A stretch of DNA of 64,000 nt from CAVVDT01 sp963747005 (GCA_963747005.1 CAVVDT010000013.1:186001-250000), one strand, 5' to 3'. Shown: positions 17,087 through 26,764, counted from the stretch's first letter. Notes: a model not told the origin generated them from the sequence alone. Numbers and translations are program-made.

Positions 17087-17887
17087 ATGAACCCCGCCGA
17101 ACTCGATCCGGAAGACCTGAAAACGCTGGTTGCCATCATGGCGGCCCTGCGCACCCCCGGCTCGGGTTGTCCATGGGACCTGGAACAGGATTTCCGCACC
17201 ATCGCCCCCTATACGCTGGAGGAAGCCTACGAGGTGGCCGAAGCCATCGAGCAGGGCGACCGGGCGGCGCTGCGCGATGAACTGGGCGATCTCCTGTTGC
17301 AGGTCGTCTATCATGCCCGCATGGCCGAGGAAGAAGGCTCCTTTGCCCTGCCCGACGTCATCGCCGCCATCACGTCCAAGATGATCCGCCGCCACCCCCA
17401 CGTCTTCGGTGACGAAAAAGCCCGATCGGCGGGCATCGCCAAGGGATTCTGGGAGGAGATGAAGGCAAAGGAGCGCGACCAATCCGCCGACAGCGCGCTC
17501 GACGGCGTTCCCGCCGCCCTGCCCGGCCTTACCCGCGCCGTCAAGCTGCAGGCAAAGGCAGCACGGGTCGGCTTTGACTGGCCCTCGACCGGCCCCGTCC
17601 TCGACAAGATTGTCGAGGAACTGGGTGAACTGCGCGACAGCATGGCAGGAGGCGATAAACGGGCAATGGAGGAGGAATTCGGCGACCTGATGTTCGTTCT
17701 CGCCAATCTGGCCCGCCATCTCGGTTTCGACCCGGAAGCCGCGATCCGCCGCGCAAGTCACAAATTCGAGCGTCGTTTCAAGGCCATAGAGGCTGAACTT
17801 GAAGCCCGCGGCAAACGCCCGCAGGACAGTGACCTGGCCGAAATGGATACAATCTGGAACGAGGTCAAGGCCCGCGAGAAGCGCTGA
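17087..17887 (+). CDS. mazG: MazG nucleoside triphosphate pyrophosphohydrolase
   Basis: MazG hydrolyses NTPs and dNTPs to monophosphates, clearing aberrant nucleotides and in E. coli modulating ppGpp. The 266-residue protein has two MazG domains. The first carries GCPWDLEQDFRTIAPYTLEE and the helical metal site DELGDLLLQVVYHARMAEE; the second has VEELGELRDSM and EEEFGDLMFVLANLARHLG. Length and two-domain form are normal. It is divergent from the methyltransferase pair, with about 90 bp between starts, and convergent with hflX across a palindromic repeat. Confidence 0.93.
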   Translation: MNPAELDPEDLKTLVAIMAALRTPGSGCPWDLEQDFRTIAPYTLEEAYEVAEAIEQGDRAALRDELGDLLLQVVYHARMAEEEGSFALPDVIAAITSKMIRRHPHVFGDEKARSAGIAKGFWEEMKAKERDQSADSALDGVPAALPGLTRAVKLQAKAARVGFDWPSTGPVLDKIVEELGELRDSMAGGDKRAMEEEFGDLMFVLANLARHLGFDPEAAIRRASHKFERRFKAIEAELEARGKRPQDSDLAEMDTIWNEVKAREKR

Positions 17888-17927
17888 TGCGAGGTCGAAA
17901 TTGCGATCCCGCTTTTCCTTGCCCATC

Positions 17928-18022
17928 GTCATGCCGGCACTTGATGCCGGCACCCATTCCGCTGGCGGCACGGACCGTGCGAAGTTGGCGGAACGGACCC
18001 CGCGATCAAGTCGCGGGGTGAC
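17928..18022. repeat. Intergenic palindromic repeat element (two hairpins)
   Basis: Two hairpins lie within 95 bp between convergent mazG and hflX. The left one is GCCGGCA-CTTGA-TGCCGGC (17933-17951) and the right one is CCCCGCGA-TCAAG-TCGCGGGG (17998-18018). Their loops are reverse complements of each other, and the outer ends are GTCA and TGAC. This layout matches dispersed palindromic repeats common in alphaproteobacterial intergenic DNA. It may also end transcription from both sides. Confidence 0.7.
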
Positions 18023-18084
18023 AGCGCTGAGGTATCGTTCTCAGGCCACGCCCAAGGACGGCACCTGAGAAAGGGCAAAAACCC

Positions 18085-19353
18085 CTATTCCGCCGCTATG
18101 TCGGCCAGGGCCTGGCCGGGGGCTATCGGGCGGATGCGCGCACCCAGACGGGCTTTCGCCTGGTCGATGCGTGAAGCCGGCAGGCGCACCCGCAAGTGAA
18201 TGCTGCTGCCATCGCGATCGCTTGCCCGCTCCAGCACTTCCGCCCGTCGGTAGAGCCAGGCGAGATCGTCGCCCGAGGCGGCATCGAGGTGCACTTCGAA
18301 CTGGTCCGAACCGGCCGCCAGTTCGCGCTCGATGCAGGAAAGCAGCCGCTCAAGCCCTTCGCCCGTAAGCGCCGACAGCGCCACGGTGCGCGGCCGCCGT
18401 GCCGCCGAGTTGACTATCGCCTGGCGCTCGTCCGGCGACAGAAGGTCGATCTTGTTCCACACCTCGACAATGCGTTCGCGTCGCGCCTCGTCGATGCCGA
18501 TTTCGCCCAGAACCTCGTTGACATCGGCGGCTTGCGCCTCGCTGTCGGCATGCGAGATATCGCGCACATGGACAATGACATCGGCCTCGACCACCTCTTC
18601 CAGCGTCGCCTGGAAGGCGGCGATCAGGGTGGTCGGCAGGTCGGAGATGAAACCCACGGTGTCCGAAAGGATCACCTTTCTCCCCTGCGGCAGGCCCAAC
18701 TGGCGCATGGTCGGATCGAGGGTGGCGAAAAGCAGGTCCCTCGCCACCACGGCGGCCTTGGTGAGGGCATTGAACAGACTCGATTTGCCGGCGTTGGTAT
18801 AGCCGACCAGCGCCACCACCGGATAGGGCACGCGGTCCCTGCCCTTCCGGTGCAGCGCGCGGGTGCGGCGCACCTGCTTCAGGTCAGCCTCGATGCGGGC
18901 CATGCGTTCCTGGATGAGGCGGCGGTCGGCCTCGATCTGGGTTTCGCCGGGACCGCCGAGGAAGCCGAAGCCGCCGCGCTGGCGCTCCAGATGGGTCCAC
19001 GACCTGACCAGCCGGCTCTTCTGCCAGCCCAGATGGGCCAGTTCCACCTGCAGGGCGCCTTCGCTGGTACGCGCCCGGCGGCCGAAGATTTCCAGGATCA
19101 GGCCGGTGCGATCGAGCACCTTGGCCTTGGTGGCCCGCTCCAGATTGCGTTGCTGGCCGGGCGACAGGGCCGTGTCGACCACAATCAGTTCAGCCCGGGT
19201 CTCGCCCACCAGACGGGCAAGCTCTTCCGCCTTGCCGCTGCCGATATAGGTCGCCGGCGTGACGCGCACCAAAGGCACGATGAGGCTGGCGCGAATATCG
19301 AGATCGATGGCTTGCGCCAGCCCCTTGGCTTCTTCGAGCCTTGCCTCGGGCAA
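18085..19353 (-). CDS. hflX: GTPase HflX (start uncertain, probably further upstream)
   Basis: HflX is a ribosome-associated GTPase that rescues or splits stalled ribosomes. The region shown encodes 422 residues with the HflX N-domain, the conserved GGPGETQIEADRR and G-domain motifs GYTNAGKSSLFN, DTVGFISDLP and NKIDL. The first ordinary start is a TTG at 19353, but the family's conserved N-terminal segment (RAIIVHPALKG) is encoded in frame upstream, where no ATG, GTG or TTG exists. An ATT at 19471-19473 overlapping the hfq stop would give 462 residues. It follows hfq, as usual. Confidence 0.9.
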   Translation of the reverse strand: MPEARLEEAKGLAQAIDLDIRASLIVPLVRVTPATYIGSGKAEELARLVGETRAELIVVDTALSPGQQRNLERATKAKVLDRTGLILEIFGRRARTSEGALQVELAHLGWQKSRLVRSWTHLERQRGGFGFLGGPGETQIEADRRLIQERMARIEADLKQVRRTRALHRKGRDRVPYPVVALVGYTNAGKSSLFNALTKAAVVARDLLFATLDPTMRQLGLPQGRKVILSDTVGFISDLPTTLIAAFQATLEEVVEADVIVHVRDISHADSEAQAADVNEVLGEIGIDEARRERIVEVWNKIDLLSPDERQAIVNSAARRPRTVALSALTGEGLERLLSCIERELAAGSDQFEVHLDAASGDDLAWLYRRAEVLERASDRDGSSIHLRVRLPASRIDQAKARLGARIRPIAPGQALADIAAE

Positions 19354-19468
19354 ACGCGCACCCTTGGCGCCCTTCAGCGCCGGGTGGACGATGATGGCGC
19401 GCGCCGATGTGCGGCGTGGCGTGGTGGCCTCGCTGCCGTGGTTGCCGGCGCTGCCGCCCGAACCCCTG

Positions 19469-19717
19469 TCAATCGGTGCCAGCGGCGTCCTCGTCGTAGA
19501 GATTGACCGGCTGGCCGGGCATGATGGTGGAGATGGCGTGCTTGTAGACCAGTTGCGACAGGCCGTCGCGCCGCAGCAACACGCAGAAATTGTCGAACCA
19601 GGAGATGACCCCCTGCAATTTCACGCCGTTCACCAGGAACACGGTCAACGGAATCTTGTTCTTGCGAACATGGTTCAAAAAGGTGTCTTGCAGGTTCTGG
19701 GGCTTGTCTTGTGCCAT
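19469..19717 (-). CDS. hfq: RNA chaperone Hfq
   Basis: Hfq forms a hexameric ring that pairs small RNAs with messages. The 82-residue protein has the Sm1 region (QDTFLNHVRKNKIPLTVFLV) and the Sm2 signature YKHAIST, both typical of the family. The tail is short, as in most alphaproteobacteria. hfq lies upstream of hflX and downstream of the ntrYX-trkA genes on the same strand; the 190-bp gap before it probably holds its own promoter, though no convincing -35/-10 pair was found. Confidence 0.97.
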   Translation of the reverse strand: MAQDKPQNLQDTFLNHVRKNKIPLTVFLVNGVKLQGVISWFDNFCVLLRRDGLSQLVYKHAISTIMPGQPVNLYDEDAAGTD

Positions 19718-19908
19718 TTTATGCCCTCTCGGGGGTTATTGCGGCCCGCCGTCATCAGGTGACGCGGCCGATCGGTCAGCGAGGCTATTGCTCTCTTGCG
19801 CCAGCGCTCGGGTAGCCTCCTCCCGGCCCTGTTCTATGTTCCTAGGCTAGCATACTTCGCCTGACGCTGCGACAGCCAATCGGCCGCGATGCAGAGGCGC
19901 CCCGCGGG

Positions 19909-21285
19909 CTAGAAATACTCCATGCTCACCCGGAAGAGTTGCTGGATTTCCTTGGCCTGTTCACGCAACGCGAACACGATGATGCGGTCGCGCGGGCGGA
20001 TTTCGGTGGAGCCGTTGGGAATGATCACCTTTTCATCGCGCACCACGGCGCCAAGACGCACGCCGTCGGGCAAATTCGCCTCGCGCAACGGCTTGCCGAT
20101 CAGCGGCGACGTTTCCAGCGCCTCGGCCTCCACCACCTCGCCTTCGCCGTTGCGCACCGGATGGACGCCGCGGATGCGGCCGCGGCGTACATAGCGCAGG
20201 ATGCTGGACACCGTCACCGAACGCGGGTCGATGAACGAATCCACCCCCAGCGGCCCGGCGAGCTGGCCGACATCGAGGCCGGAGACCAGCGCCATGGAAT
20301 GCAGGGCGCCCTCCTGCTTGGCCAGCACCGCCGACAGCACATTGACCTTGTCGTCGTTGGTGAGCGCGATGAAGGCCTCGGTCTGGGCGATGCCGGCCTC
20401 GCGCATGATCTGCTGGTCGAGCACGCTGCCATGCAGGACGATGGAGCGCTTGAGGCCTTCGGCGATGGTTTCGGCGCGTTCGCGGTCGGATTCGATGATC
20501 CGCACCCGGATGTTGCGGTCGCGCTCTTCCAGCTTGCGCGCCACATAGCGCCCGATATTGCCGCCGCCGCCAATGAGAACGCGGCGCGCCGGACGCTCTT
20601 CGTGGCCGAACAGGCCGAGCACCCTGGTCGCCTGGCTGCGTTCGCCGATCACATAGACCTGATCGCCGCTCTGCATCTGTTCAGCGCCGCGCGGCACGAT
20701 CAGCCTGCCGTCGCGCACCACCCCGACCACCACAGCGTTGAGGTCGGGGAAGAGTTCGGTGAGCTGTTTGAGCGGCGTATCGACGATAGGACAGTCGTCG
20801 CGCAGGTTGATGCCCATGGCGACGATGCTCTCATCGGCGAAATAGATGGTCTCGAATGCCCCCGGCAGTTCCAACCGTCGCAGCACCATGTCACCGACCG
20901 CCAGTTCCGGCGAGATGACAACGTCGATGGCGGTGTGGTCCGACGAGAACAGGTCGCGGTATTCCGGCTGCAGATAGGATTGATCGCGCACCCGGGCAAT
21001 GCGGGTGGGAATGGAGAAGATGGCATGGGCGATCTGGCAGGCCATCATGTTGACCTCGTCGATGAAGGTCACGGCGATGATCATGTCGGCCTCGCGCGCC
21101 CCTGCCCGCTCCAGCACGTCGGGATGGGCGCCATGGCCGACGATGCCCTGCACGTCGAGGCCATCGGAGATCGACTGCACCAGATGCGGTGAGACGTCGA
21201 TGACGGTGACGTCGTTGCCTTCGCCGGCCAGGCGCTCGGCAATGCCGCGTCCGACCTGTCCCGCACCGCAGATGATGATTTTCAT
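19909..21285 (-). CDS. trkA: Trk potassium uptake regulator TrkA
   Basis: TrkA is the cytoplasmic NAD(H)-binding subunit that gates Trk potassium channels. The 458-residue protein has two RCK modules, each with a Rossmann dinucleotide motif: CGAGQVGRGIAERL near the N-terminus and GGGGNIGRYVARKL near residue 236. Each is followed by an RCK-C domain. No trkH or trkG channel gene is in the window. The order ntrX-trkA-hfq-hflX is conserved in alphaproteobacteria. Confidence 0.93.
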   Translation of the reverse strand: MKIIICGAGQVGRGIAERLAGEGNDVTVIDVSPHLVQSISDGLDVQGIVGHGAHPDVLERAGAREADMIIAVTFIDEVNMMACQIAHAIFSIPTRIARVRDQSYLQPEYRDLFSSDHTAIDVVISPELAVGDMVLRRLELPGAFETIYFADESIVAMGINLRDDCPIVDTPLKQLTELFPDLNAVVVGVVRDGRLIVPRGAEQMQSGDQVYVIGERSQATRVLGLFGHEERPARRVLIGGGGNIGRYVARKLEERDRNIRVRIIESDRERAETIAEGLKRSIVLHGSVLDQQIMREAGIAQTEAFIALTNDDKVNVLSAVLAKQEGALHSMALVSGLDVGQLAGPLGVDSFIDPRSVTVSSILRYVRRGRIRGVHPVRNGEGEVVEAEALETSPLIGKPLREANLPDGVRLGAVVRDEKVIIPNGSTEIRPRDRIIVFALREQAKEIQQLFRVSMEYF

Positions 21286-21346
21286 GGCCGTGCGGCCGCC
21301 GGTCGATCGGGCGGCTCTCCCCTCGTGGTTCCCGCAACTACCCTTA

Positions 21347-22747
21347 TCAACCGGCTTCGGCTTCGTCGAGGCGCGATGTCGCGGTGATCCCTAAGAGCTT
21401 GATCTTGCGGTGCAAGGCCGAACGCTCCATCCCCACGAAGCTGGAGGTGCGCGAGATATTGCCGCCGAAGCGCGACAACTGGGCGACGATATAGTCGCGC
21501 TCGAACATCTCGCGCGCCTCGCGCAGCGGCAGAGCCATCAGTTGTTCGTTGCCGCCGGGATTGACCACCGCGGGCACTGCCGAGCCGATTTCGGCGGGCA
21601 GCATGGCGGCGGTGATCTCGCTGTCGGGCTCGCCGCCGGCCAATATCAGCAGGCGCTCCACGTTGTTGCGCAACTGGCGCACGTTTCCTGGCCAGGCATG
21701 CATCTGCAGGATGGCGACGGCATCCTCGCCGATGGCCCGCAAGGGCTGGCCTGCCTGCTGCGAATAGTGCCGGGCGAAATGTCTGATCAGTTCCGGAATA
21801 TCCTCGCGCCGTTCCGCCATCGGCGGCACCTCCACCGGCACCACGGCCAGCCGGTGATAGAGGTCCTCGCGGAATCGCCCGGCCTCGATCAATTGATGCA
21901 GGTCGCGGCTGGTGGATGACATGACCCGGACATCCACGCGCACCTTCTTGGCACCGTTCACCCGCTGGAAGGTCTGCTCGACCAGCACCCGCAAGACCTT
22001 GCCTTGCGTCTCCAGCGGCATGTCGGCGACCTCGTCGATGAGCAGCGTCCCGCCGTGGGCCTCTTCGAGCGCGCCGATGCGCCGGGCGCCACCTTCGGCA
22101 TCCTCGATGCCGAACAGTTCTTCTTCCATGCGCTCGGGCGCCATGGTGGCCGCCTGCAAGGTGACGAACGGGCCCTCGGCGCGCGTCGACAGGCCATGCA
22201 GCGAGCGCGCCGCCATTTCCTTGCCACTGCCGGGCGGTCCGAAGATCATGACGCGGCTGTTGCCGGGCGCGATGCGCTTCAGGTTCTGGCGCAATTGCCG
22301 CATGATCACCGACGAACCGACCAGTTCCGTCTCCACCCCGGCACGGCCGCGCAACTGCTCGTTTTCGCGCCTCAGGCGCGAGGTCTCCAGCGCCCGGGTC
22401 ACCACCAGCACCAGGCGGTCGGCCTTGAACGGCTTTTCGATGTAGTCGTAGGCCCCGAGCTTGATCGCCGCCACCGCCGTCTCGATATTGCCATGACCGG
22501 AGATGATGACCACCGGCAGGTCGGGATGGCGCTCCTTGATCTGCTTGAGGACGTCGAGCCCGTCGAGGCGCGAGCCCTGCAGCCAGATATCGAGAATGAC
22601 CAGCGAAGGCCGGCGTTCCTCGACCGCGGCAAGCGCGGCATCGCTGTTGCCGGCCAGACGGGTCTCGTAGCCCTCATCTTCGAGGATGCCGCCGATCAGT
22701 TCACGGATATCGGTCTCGTCATCGACAATGAGAATGTCAGCGGCCAT
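21347..22747 (-). CDS. ntrX: NtrX response regulator
   Basis: NtrX is the response regulator partner of NtrY, linked to nitrogen metabolism, redox control and envelope functions. The 466-residue protein has a receiver domain with phospho-acceptor Asp53 (LVILDIW), an AAA+ domain with Walker A GPPGSGKE and Walker B GGTLLIDEVAD, and a Fis-type C-terminal helix-turn-helix. The GAFTGA loop that contacts sigma-54 is missing: the equivalent place reads EDAEGGARRIGA. The protein may therefore work through ordinary sigma factors. The gene overlaps ntrY by 11 bp. Confidence 0.92.
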   Translation of the reverse strand: MAADILIVDDETDIRELIGGILEDEGYETRLAGNSDAALAAVEERRPSLVILDIWLQGSRLDGLDVLKQIKERHPDLPVVIISGHGNIETAVAAIKLGAYDYIEKPFKADRLVLVVTRALETSRLRRENEQLRGRAGVETELVGSSVIMRQLRQNLKRIAPGNSRVMIFGPPGSGKEMAARSLHGLSTRAEGPFVTLQAATMAPERMEEELFGIEDAEGGARRIGALEEAHGGTLLIDEVADMPLETQGKVLRVLVEQTFQRVNGAKKVRVDVRVMSSTSRDLHQLIEAGRFREDLYHRLAVVPVEVPPMAERREDIPELIRHFARHYSQQAGQPLRAIGEDAVAILQMHAWPGNVRQLRNNVERLLILAGGEPDSEITAAMLPAEIGSAVPAVVNPGGNEQLMALPLREAREMFERDYIVAQLSRFGGNISRTSSFVGMERSALHRKIKLLGITATSRLDEAEAG

Positions 22748-25055
22748 CAGCGGTTACTCCGGTCGTTTTCGCTTTTCCGGTCTTCTTGCCCTTGCGCCCG
22801 CTGGCCGGTTCCTTGCCCGCGGGGGCGGCGAACACCAGCCTGACCAGGGCGCCCCGCCCGCCATGGAAATCGCCCGGCGCATCGCTCAGCACGATCTGCC
22901 CGCCATGTTCTTCCATAATGCGCTGCACGATGGCGAGACCGAGGCCGGTGCCCTTTTCACGGGTGGTCATGTAGGGTTCGGTGAGGCGGTGGCGGTTTTC
23001 CTTTGGCAGGCCGATGCCGTTGTCGGCCACCGCGACGACGAAACCGCCGTCGTCGCGCATCACTTCCACGCGGATGGCGCCGGGCGGTTCGGGTTCGCTC
23101 TGCAGCCTCTGTTCGATGGATTCACGGGCATTCTTCACCAGGTTGGTGATGGCCTGGGTCACCAGCCGGCGGTCGAAGTCGAAGGTGAACTTCTCGTCCT
23201 CCGGCAGGTGGATGTCGAAGGTGATATCACCGGCCGACACCCGTTGCAGGACCAAGGCCTCGCGGGCGACGGCCACGAGGTCATGGGGCTCAAGAAGGGC
23301 TGTGGGCATACGGGCGAAGGAGGAGAATTCGTCCACCATGCGCCCGATGTCACCGACCTGGCGGATGATGGTGGCGGTGCATTGCTCGAACACCTGCGGA
23401 TCGGAGACGATCTCGCGCCCGTACTTGCGCCTGAGGCGCTCGGCCGAAAGCTGGATGGGGGTGAGCGGGTTCTTGATCTCGTGGGCAATGCGCCGGGCGA
23501 TGTCGGCCCAGGCCGAATTGCGCTGCGCCGCGACCAGCCCGGTGATGTCGTCGAAGGTCATCACATAACCCTGGTCGTTCTCGCTGGAATGCTCGGTGGT
23601 CGCACGTACGAAGAAGGTGCGGTCCTGCCCGTTGACCGGCATGGAAATCTGGGCCTCGGCGGTGCCCGAACGCTTCGCCTGGGCCTGGGTGAGCAACGGT
23701 TGCATGGGCTCGAGCACGTCGGAAAGCGAGCGGCCGATGAGGTTGCCGGCGGTGAGCCCGAGCAGGCTCCGGGAGGAGCGATTGGCAAGCCGGATGACGC
23801 CATGGCTGTCGAGGCCCAGAACGCCTGCCGAAATGCCCGACAGCACGGCCTCGATGAACCGCCGGCGCTCGTCGATCTGGTGGCTGGCGTCGACCAGTTC
23901 GGCGCGCTGGACTTTCAGCTCGCCGGTCATCTGGTTGAAGGTGCGCCCGAGGGTGGCGAGGTCGCCGGTTCCCTCGTCGACGTCGACCTTGACATCGAGA
24001 TCGCCTTCCGACACCCGCCGCGCCGCTGCCACCAGGCCGACCACCGGTTCCACCACCCGGTCGGAGACCCTCAGGCCAAGGAGAATAGCCGCCAGCAGAA
24101 AGACGAAGGCCACGCCGGCATACATCACGGCAAAGGTGAGCTGCACGCCGGTGCGCTGGGCCATCAGCTTGTCGTATTCGAGCCGCTCGTTGCGCGCCTT
24201 GATCAGTTGCTCGGCCACCGCCGGGTTCACCAGCCGGTAGACATAGAGATAGTGGTGGGGGAAGTTCGGCAGCTTGCCGAGGGCCTGGATGACATTGCCG
24301 TTGCCGGGGCCGGCGACGGCCAGTTCGCCCTGCTTGGCCGCCGTCATCATGGCCTCGTCAGGTGGCCGGTAGGTGACCCTGTCATTGGCGGTAGCACTCG
24401 CCACCACGTGGTTCGTCTCCCCGTCGATGACGAAGGCTCCGGCGAGCGAGCGCTGGCCGGCAACCGTCGCCATGCGCTGGCTGAAGGCCTGTCGGTCGCT
24501 GTCGAACAGGTCCTTTTGACCGTTGATGTCGTTGGCGACGGCGGTGATGTCGGCGCGCACCAGATCGGCCTGCTCGTCGATATAGGCCTTGGCCACCACC
24601 ACCGAGGTATCGACGATGGAGCGGGTGCGCTCGGAAAACCACGTATCGAGCCCGCGGTTGAGGGTGACGCTGGCGAAAACCGCAACGATGACGGCCGGCA
24701 CGGCGGCGAACAGGCTCAGGAGGACGACGATGCGGATATGCAGCGAGGCCCCTGCCTTGCTGCGGCGGCGCGCCATCAACAGATCGACGATCTGCCAGCC
24801 GGCCAGCCCGGCCATGATGGCCATCAGCACCAGATTGGCCCACAGCAGATCGATGATCACATGACGCACAGGCTTGATCGGCGTCAGGCCGGTGAGGATC
24901 ATGAAGGTACCGACGCCGGTGGCAACGGCCAGAACGGCGATCACCAGGCCGACACGGGTCGACCAGCGGATGCTGGCACGGGCATGGCGGGCCGATTTAG
25001 GCGCGTCGACCGGGCCGGCGAGCGCGGATTTGTGGGGATCGGCTGCGGCAGTCAT
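22737..25055 (-). CDS. ntrY: NtrY sensor histidine kinase
   Basis: NtrY is a membrane sensor kinase of 772 residues from the ATG at 25055. The N-terminal third holds several membrane segments and a periplasmic loop, followed by a HAMP linker, a PAS domain (LSGISAGVLGLDSHGVIRLA), the phospho-acceptor His in RIAHEIKNPLTPIQ, and a HATPase domain (NLVKNARES, ADNGIGLP, KGTGLGLAIV). The further in-frame start at 25112 lacks support. It is followed directly by ntrX and preceded by a 248-bp gap after ntrC. Confidence 0.93.
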   Translation of the reverse strand: MTAAADPHKSALAGPVDAPKSARHARASIRWSTRVGLVIAVLAVATGVGTFMILTGLTPIKPVRHVIIDLLWANLVLMAIMAGLAGWQIVDLLMARRRSKAGASLHIRIVVLLSLFAAVPAVIVAVFASVTLNRGLDTWFSERTRSIVDTSVVVAKAYIDEQADLVRADITAVANDINGQKDLFDSDRQAFSQRMATVAGQRSLAGAFVIDGETNHVVASATANDRVTYRPPDEAMMTAAKQGELAVAGPGNGNVIQALGKLPNFPHHYLYVYRLVNPAVAEQLIKARNERLEYDKLMAQRTGVQLTFAVMYAGVAFVFLLAAILLGLRVSDRVVEPVVGLVAAARRVSEGDLDVKVDVDEGTGDLATLGRTFNQMTGELKVQRAELVDASHQIDERRRFIEAVLSGISAGVLGLDSHGVIRLANRSSRSLLGLTAGNLIGRSLSDVLEPMQPLLTQAQAKRSGTAEAQISMPVNGQDRTFFVRATTEHSSENDQGYVMTFDDITGLVAAQRNSAWADIARRIAHEIKNPLTPIQLSAERLRRKYGREIVSDPQVFEQCTATIIRQVGDIGRMVDEFSSFARMPTALLEPHDLVAVAREALVLQRVSAGDITFDIHLPEDEKFTFDFDRRLVTQAITNLVKNARESIEQRLQSEPEPPGAIRVEVMRDDGGFVVAVADNGIGLPKENRHRLTEPYMTTREKGTGLGLAIVQRIMEEHGGQIVLSDAPGDFHGGRGALVRLVFAAPAGKEPASGRKGKKTGKAKTTGVTADGR

Positions 25056-25303
25056 GAGCAGGTTTCGTCTATCCCTTCGCCGGTCCGGACACATGCACGA
25101 CAAGGCACGCACGCCGGCATGACACGTTGCTCAGAACAATGGAAACCGCCCGATTCCAAGACGTCTGTGGCCAATAGTCAACACCTGTGTTGTAAAAGTG
25201 TGACAGTTTTTGGGCAAAGCTGGGCAACCTTCGGGCAATGCCTGTGAAGGCTCCGCAAAATCGGCTCATTCCCAAGGGTTTGGCTGATTTCTCGCGCGCT
25301 GAC

Positions 25304-26764
25304 CTAACCCGGCCGCCGGGTCTGACGCATGTTGATGCCCAGATCGCGAATGCGGGTTCTGAGGGTATTGCGGTTGATTCCCAGCAATTCCGCGGCCTTG
25401 AGCTGGTTCCCGCCGGTGGCGACCAGGGCAGCGAGGATGGCCGGGCCTTCCACTTCGCGAATCACCCGCTGGTGCATGCCCGGTGGCGGCAACTCAGGAT
25501 CGAAAGAGCCGAAATAGCGCCGGAGCCAGGCTTCGGTAAAGGCCGACAGGCTCATATTGTCGCCACCCGCCGCCAGGGCCGGCTCGGCCTCGCTGCGGGT
25601 GCTGCGCAGTTCGGCCTCAACTGCGTCGGCCCCCACCACGTCTTCCACGTAGACCGCGCAGATACGCTGCACCAGGTTCTCCAGCTCGCGCACGTTGCCG
25701 GGCCAGCGATAGCGCTTCAGCCGATCGAGGGCATCGCGATTGAGGGTCTTGCGCGGCAGGCCGCGGGCCACGGCCTGATCGAGGAAATGCGCCACCAGAT
25801 CCTCAATGTCCTCCAGCCGCTCGCGCAGCGGCGGCAGCCGCACCGGCACCACATTGAGACGGAAATAGAGATCCTCGCGAAACGTCCCTTGCGAGATCAG
25901 GCCCCGCAGGTCGCGGTGGGTGGCGGCAATGATGCGGACATTCGCCTTGATCGGCACCCGCCCACCGACCAGCGTGAACTCGCCTTGCTGCAACACCCTG
26001 AGGAGGCGGGTCTGCGCCTCCATGGGCATGTCGCCGATCTCGTCGAGGAAGAGGGTGCCGCCTTGCGCCTGCTCGAACTTGCCGGCATAGCGCTGGGTGG
26101 CGCCGGTAAAGGCCCCCTTTTCATGGCCGAAGAGTTCCGATTCGATCAGTTCGCGCGGGATCGCCGCCATGTTGACGGCAACGAAAGGGGCCCGCCGGCG
26201 CTTGGAATAATCATGCAGGGCGCGCGCCACCAGTTCCTTGCCGGTGCCCGATTCACCGGCAATCGTCACCGTCAGGTCGGTCTGCGTCATGCGCGCGATG
26301 ATGCGGTAGATATCCTGCATGGCGCTGGAGCGGCCGATCAGCGGCAAGCGCTCTGAAGACTCTCCCTGCGTGCTCTGGAGGGATTGCCCGGCACTGCGGT
26401 TCGATTGTTCCAATGCTTTGCCAACAAGATTGAGCAACTCATTGAGATCGAACGGTTTTGGCAAGTAGTCGAAGGCCCCGCGCTCGGCGGCGGTGATGGC
26501 CGTCATGATGGTGTTCTTGGCGCTCATGACGATGATCGGCAGGTTGGGGCGAACCTTCTTCATGCGCGGCAGGAGTTCAAAGACGTTCTCGTCCGGCAGC
26601 ACCACGTCGGAGACCACCACATCGCCCTCGCCCCCCGCCACGGCACGCCACAACATGGCGGCGGTGCCGGATGAGCGCACCTCGTATCCCGCCCGCATCA
26701 GGGCTTGGGTGAGCACCGTGCGGATGGCGTCGTCGTCATCGGCCAGAAGGACCGTGCGGTTCAT
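25304..26764 (-). CDS. ntrC: Nitrogen regulation response regulator NtrC
   Basis: NtrC activates sigma-54 promoters of nitrogen assimilation genes when phosphorylated by NtrB. The 486-residue protein has a receiver domain with Asp53 (VVVSDVVLP), an AAA+ domain with Walker A GESGTGKE, an intact GAFTGA loop (HEKGAFTGATQR) and Walker B GGTLFLDEIGD. The C-terminus carries a Fis-type helix-turn-helix (QLKAAELLGINRNTLRTRI). The start overlaps the ntrB stop as ATGA. Confidence 0.96.
   Translation of the reverse strand: MNRTVLLADDDDAIRTVLTQALMRAGYEVRSSGTAAMLWRAVAGGEGDVVVSDVVLPDENVFELLPRMKKVRPNLPIIVMSAKNTIMTAITAAERGAFDYLPKPFDLNELLNLVGKALEQSNRSAGQSLQSTQGESSERLPLIGRSSAMQDIYRIIARMTQTDLTVTIAGESGTGKELVARALHDYSKRRRAPFVAVNMAAIPRELIESELFGHEKGAFTGATQRYAGKFEQAQGGTLFLDEIGDMPMEAQTRLLRVLQQGEFTLVGGRVPIKANVRIIAATHRDLRGLISQGTFREDLYFRLNVVPVRLPPLRERLEDIEDLVAHFLDQAVARGLPRKTLNRDALDRLKRYRWPGNVRELENLVQRICAVYVEDVVGADAVEAELRSTRSEAEPALAAGGDNMSLSAFTEAWLRRYFGSFDPELPPPGMHQRVIREVEGPAILAALVATGGNQLKAAELLGINRNTLRTRIRDLGINMRQTRRPG

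Noticed and set aside
22686..25247. An 853-codon open frame on the plus strand.
   Set aside because: It is the mirror of ntrY, whose kinase motifs are all in the other strand.
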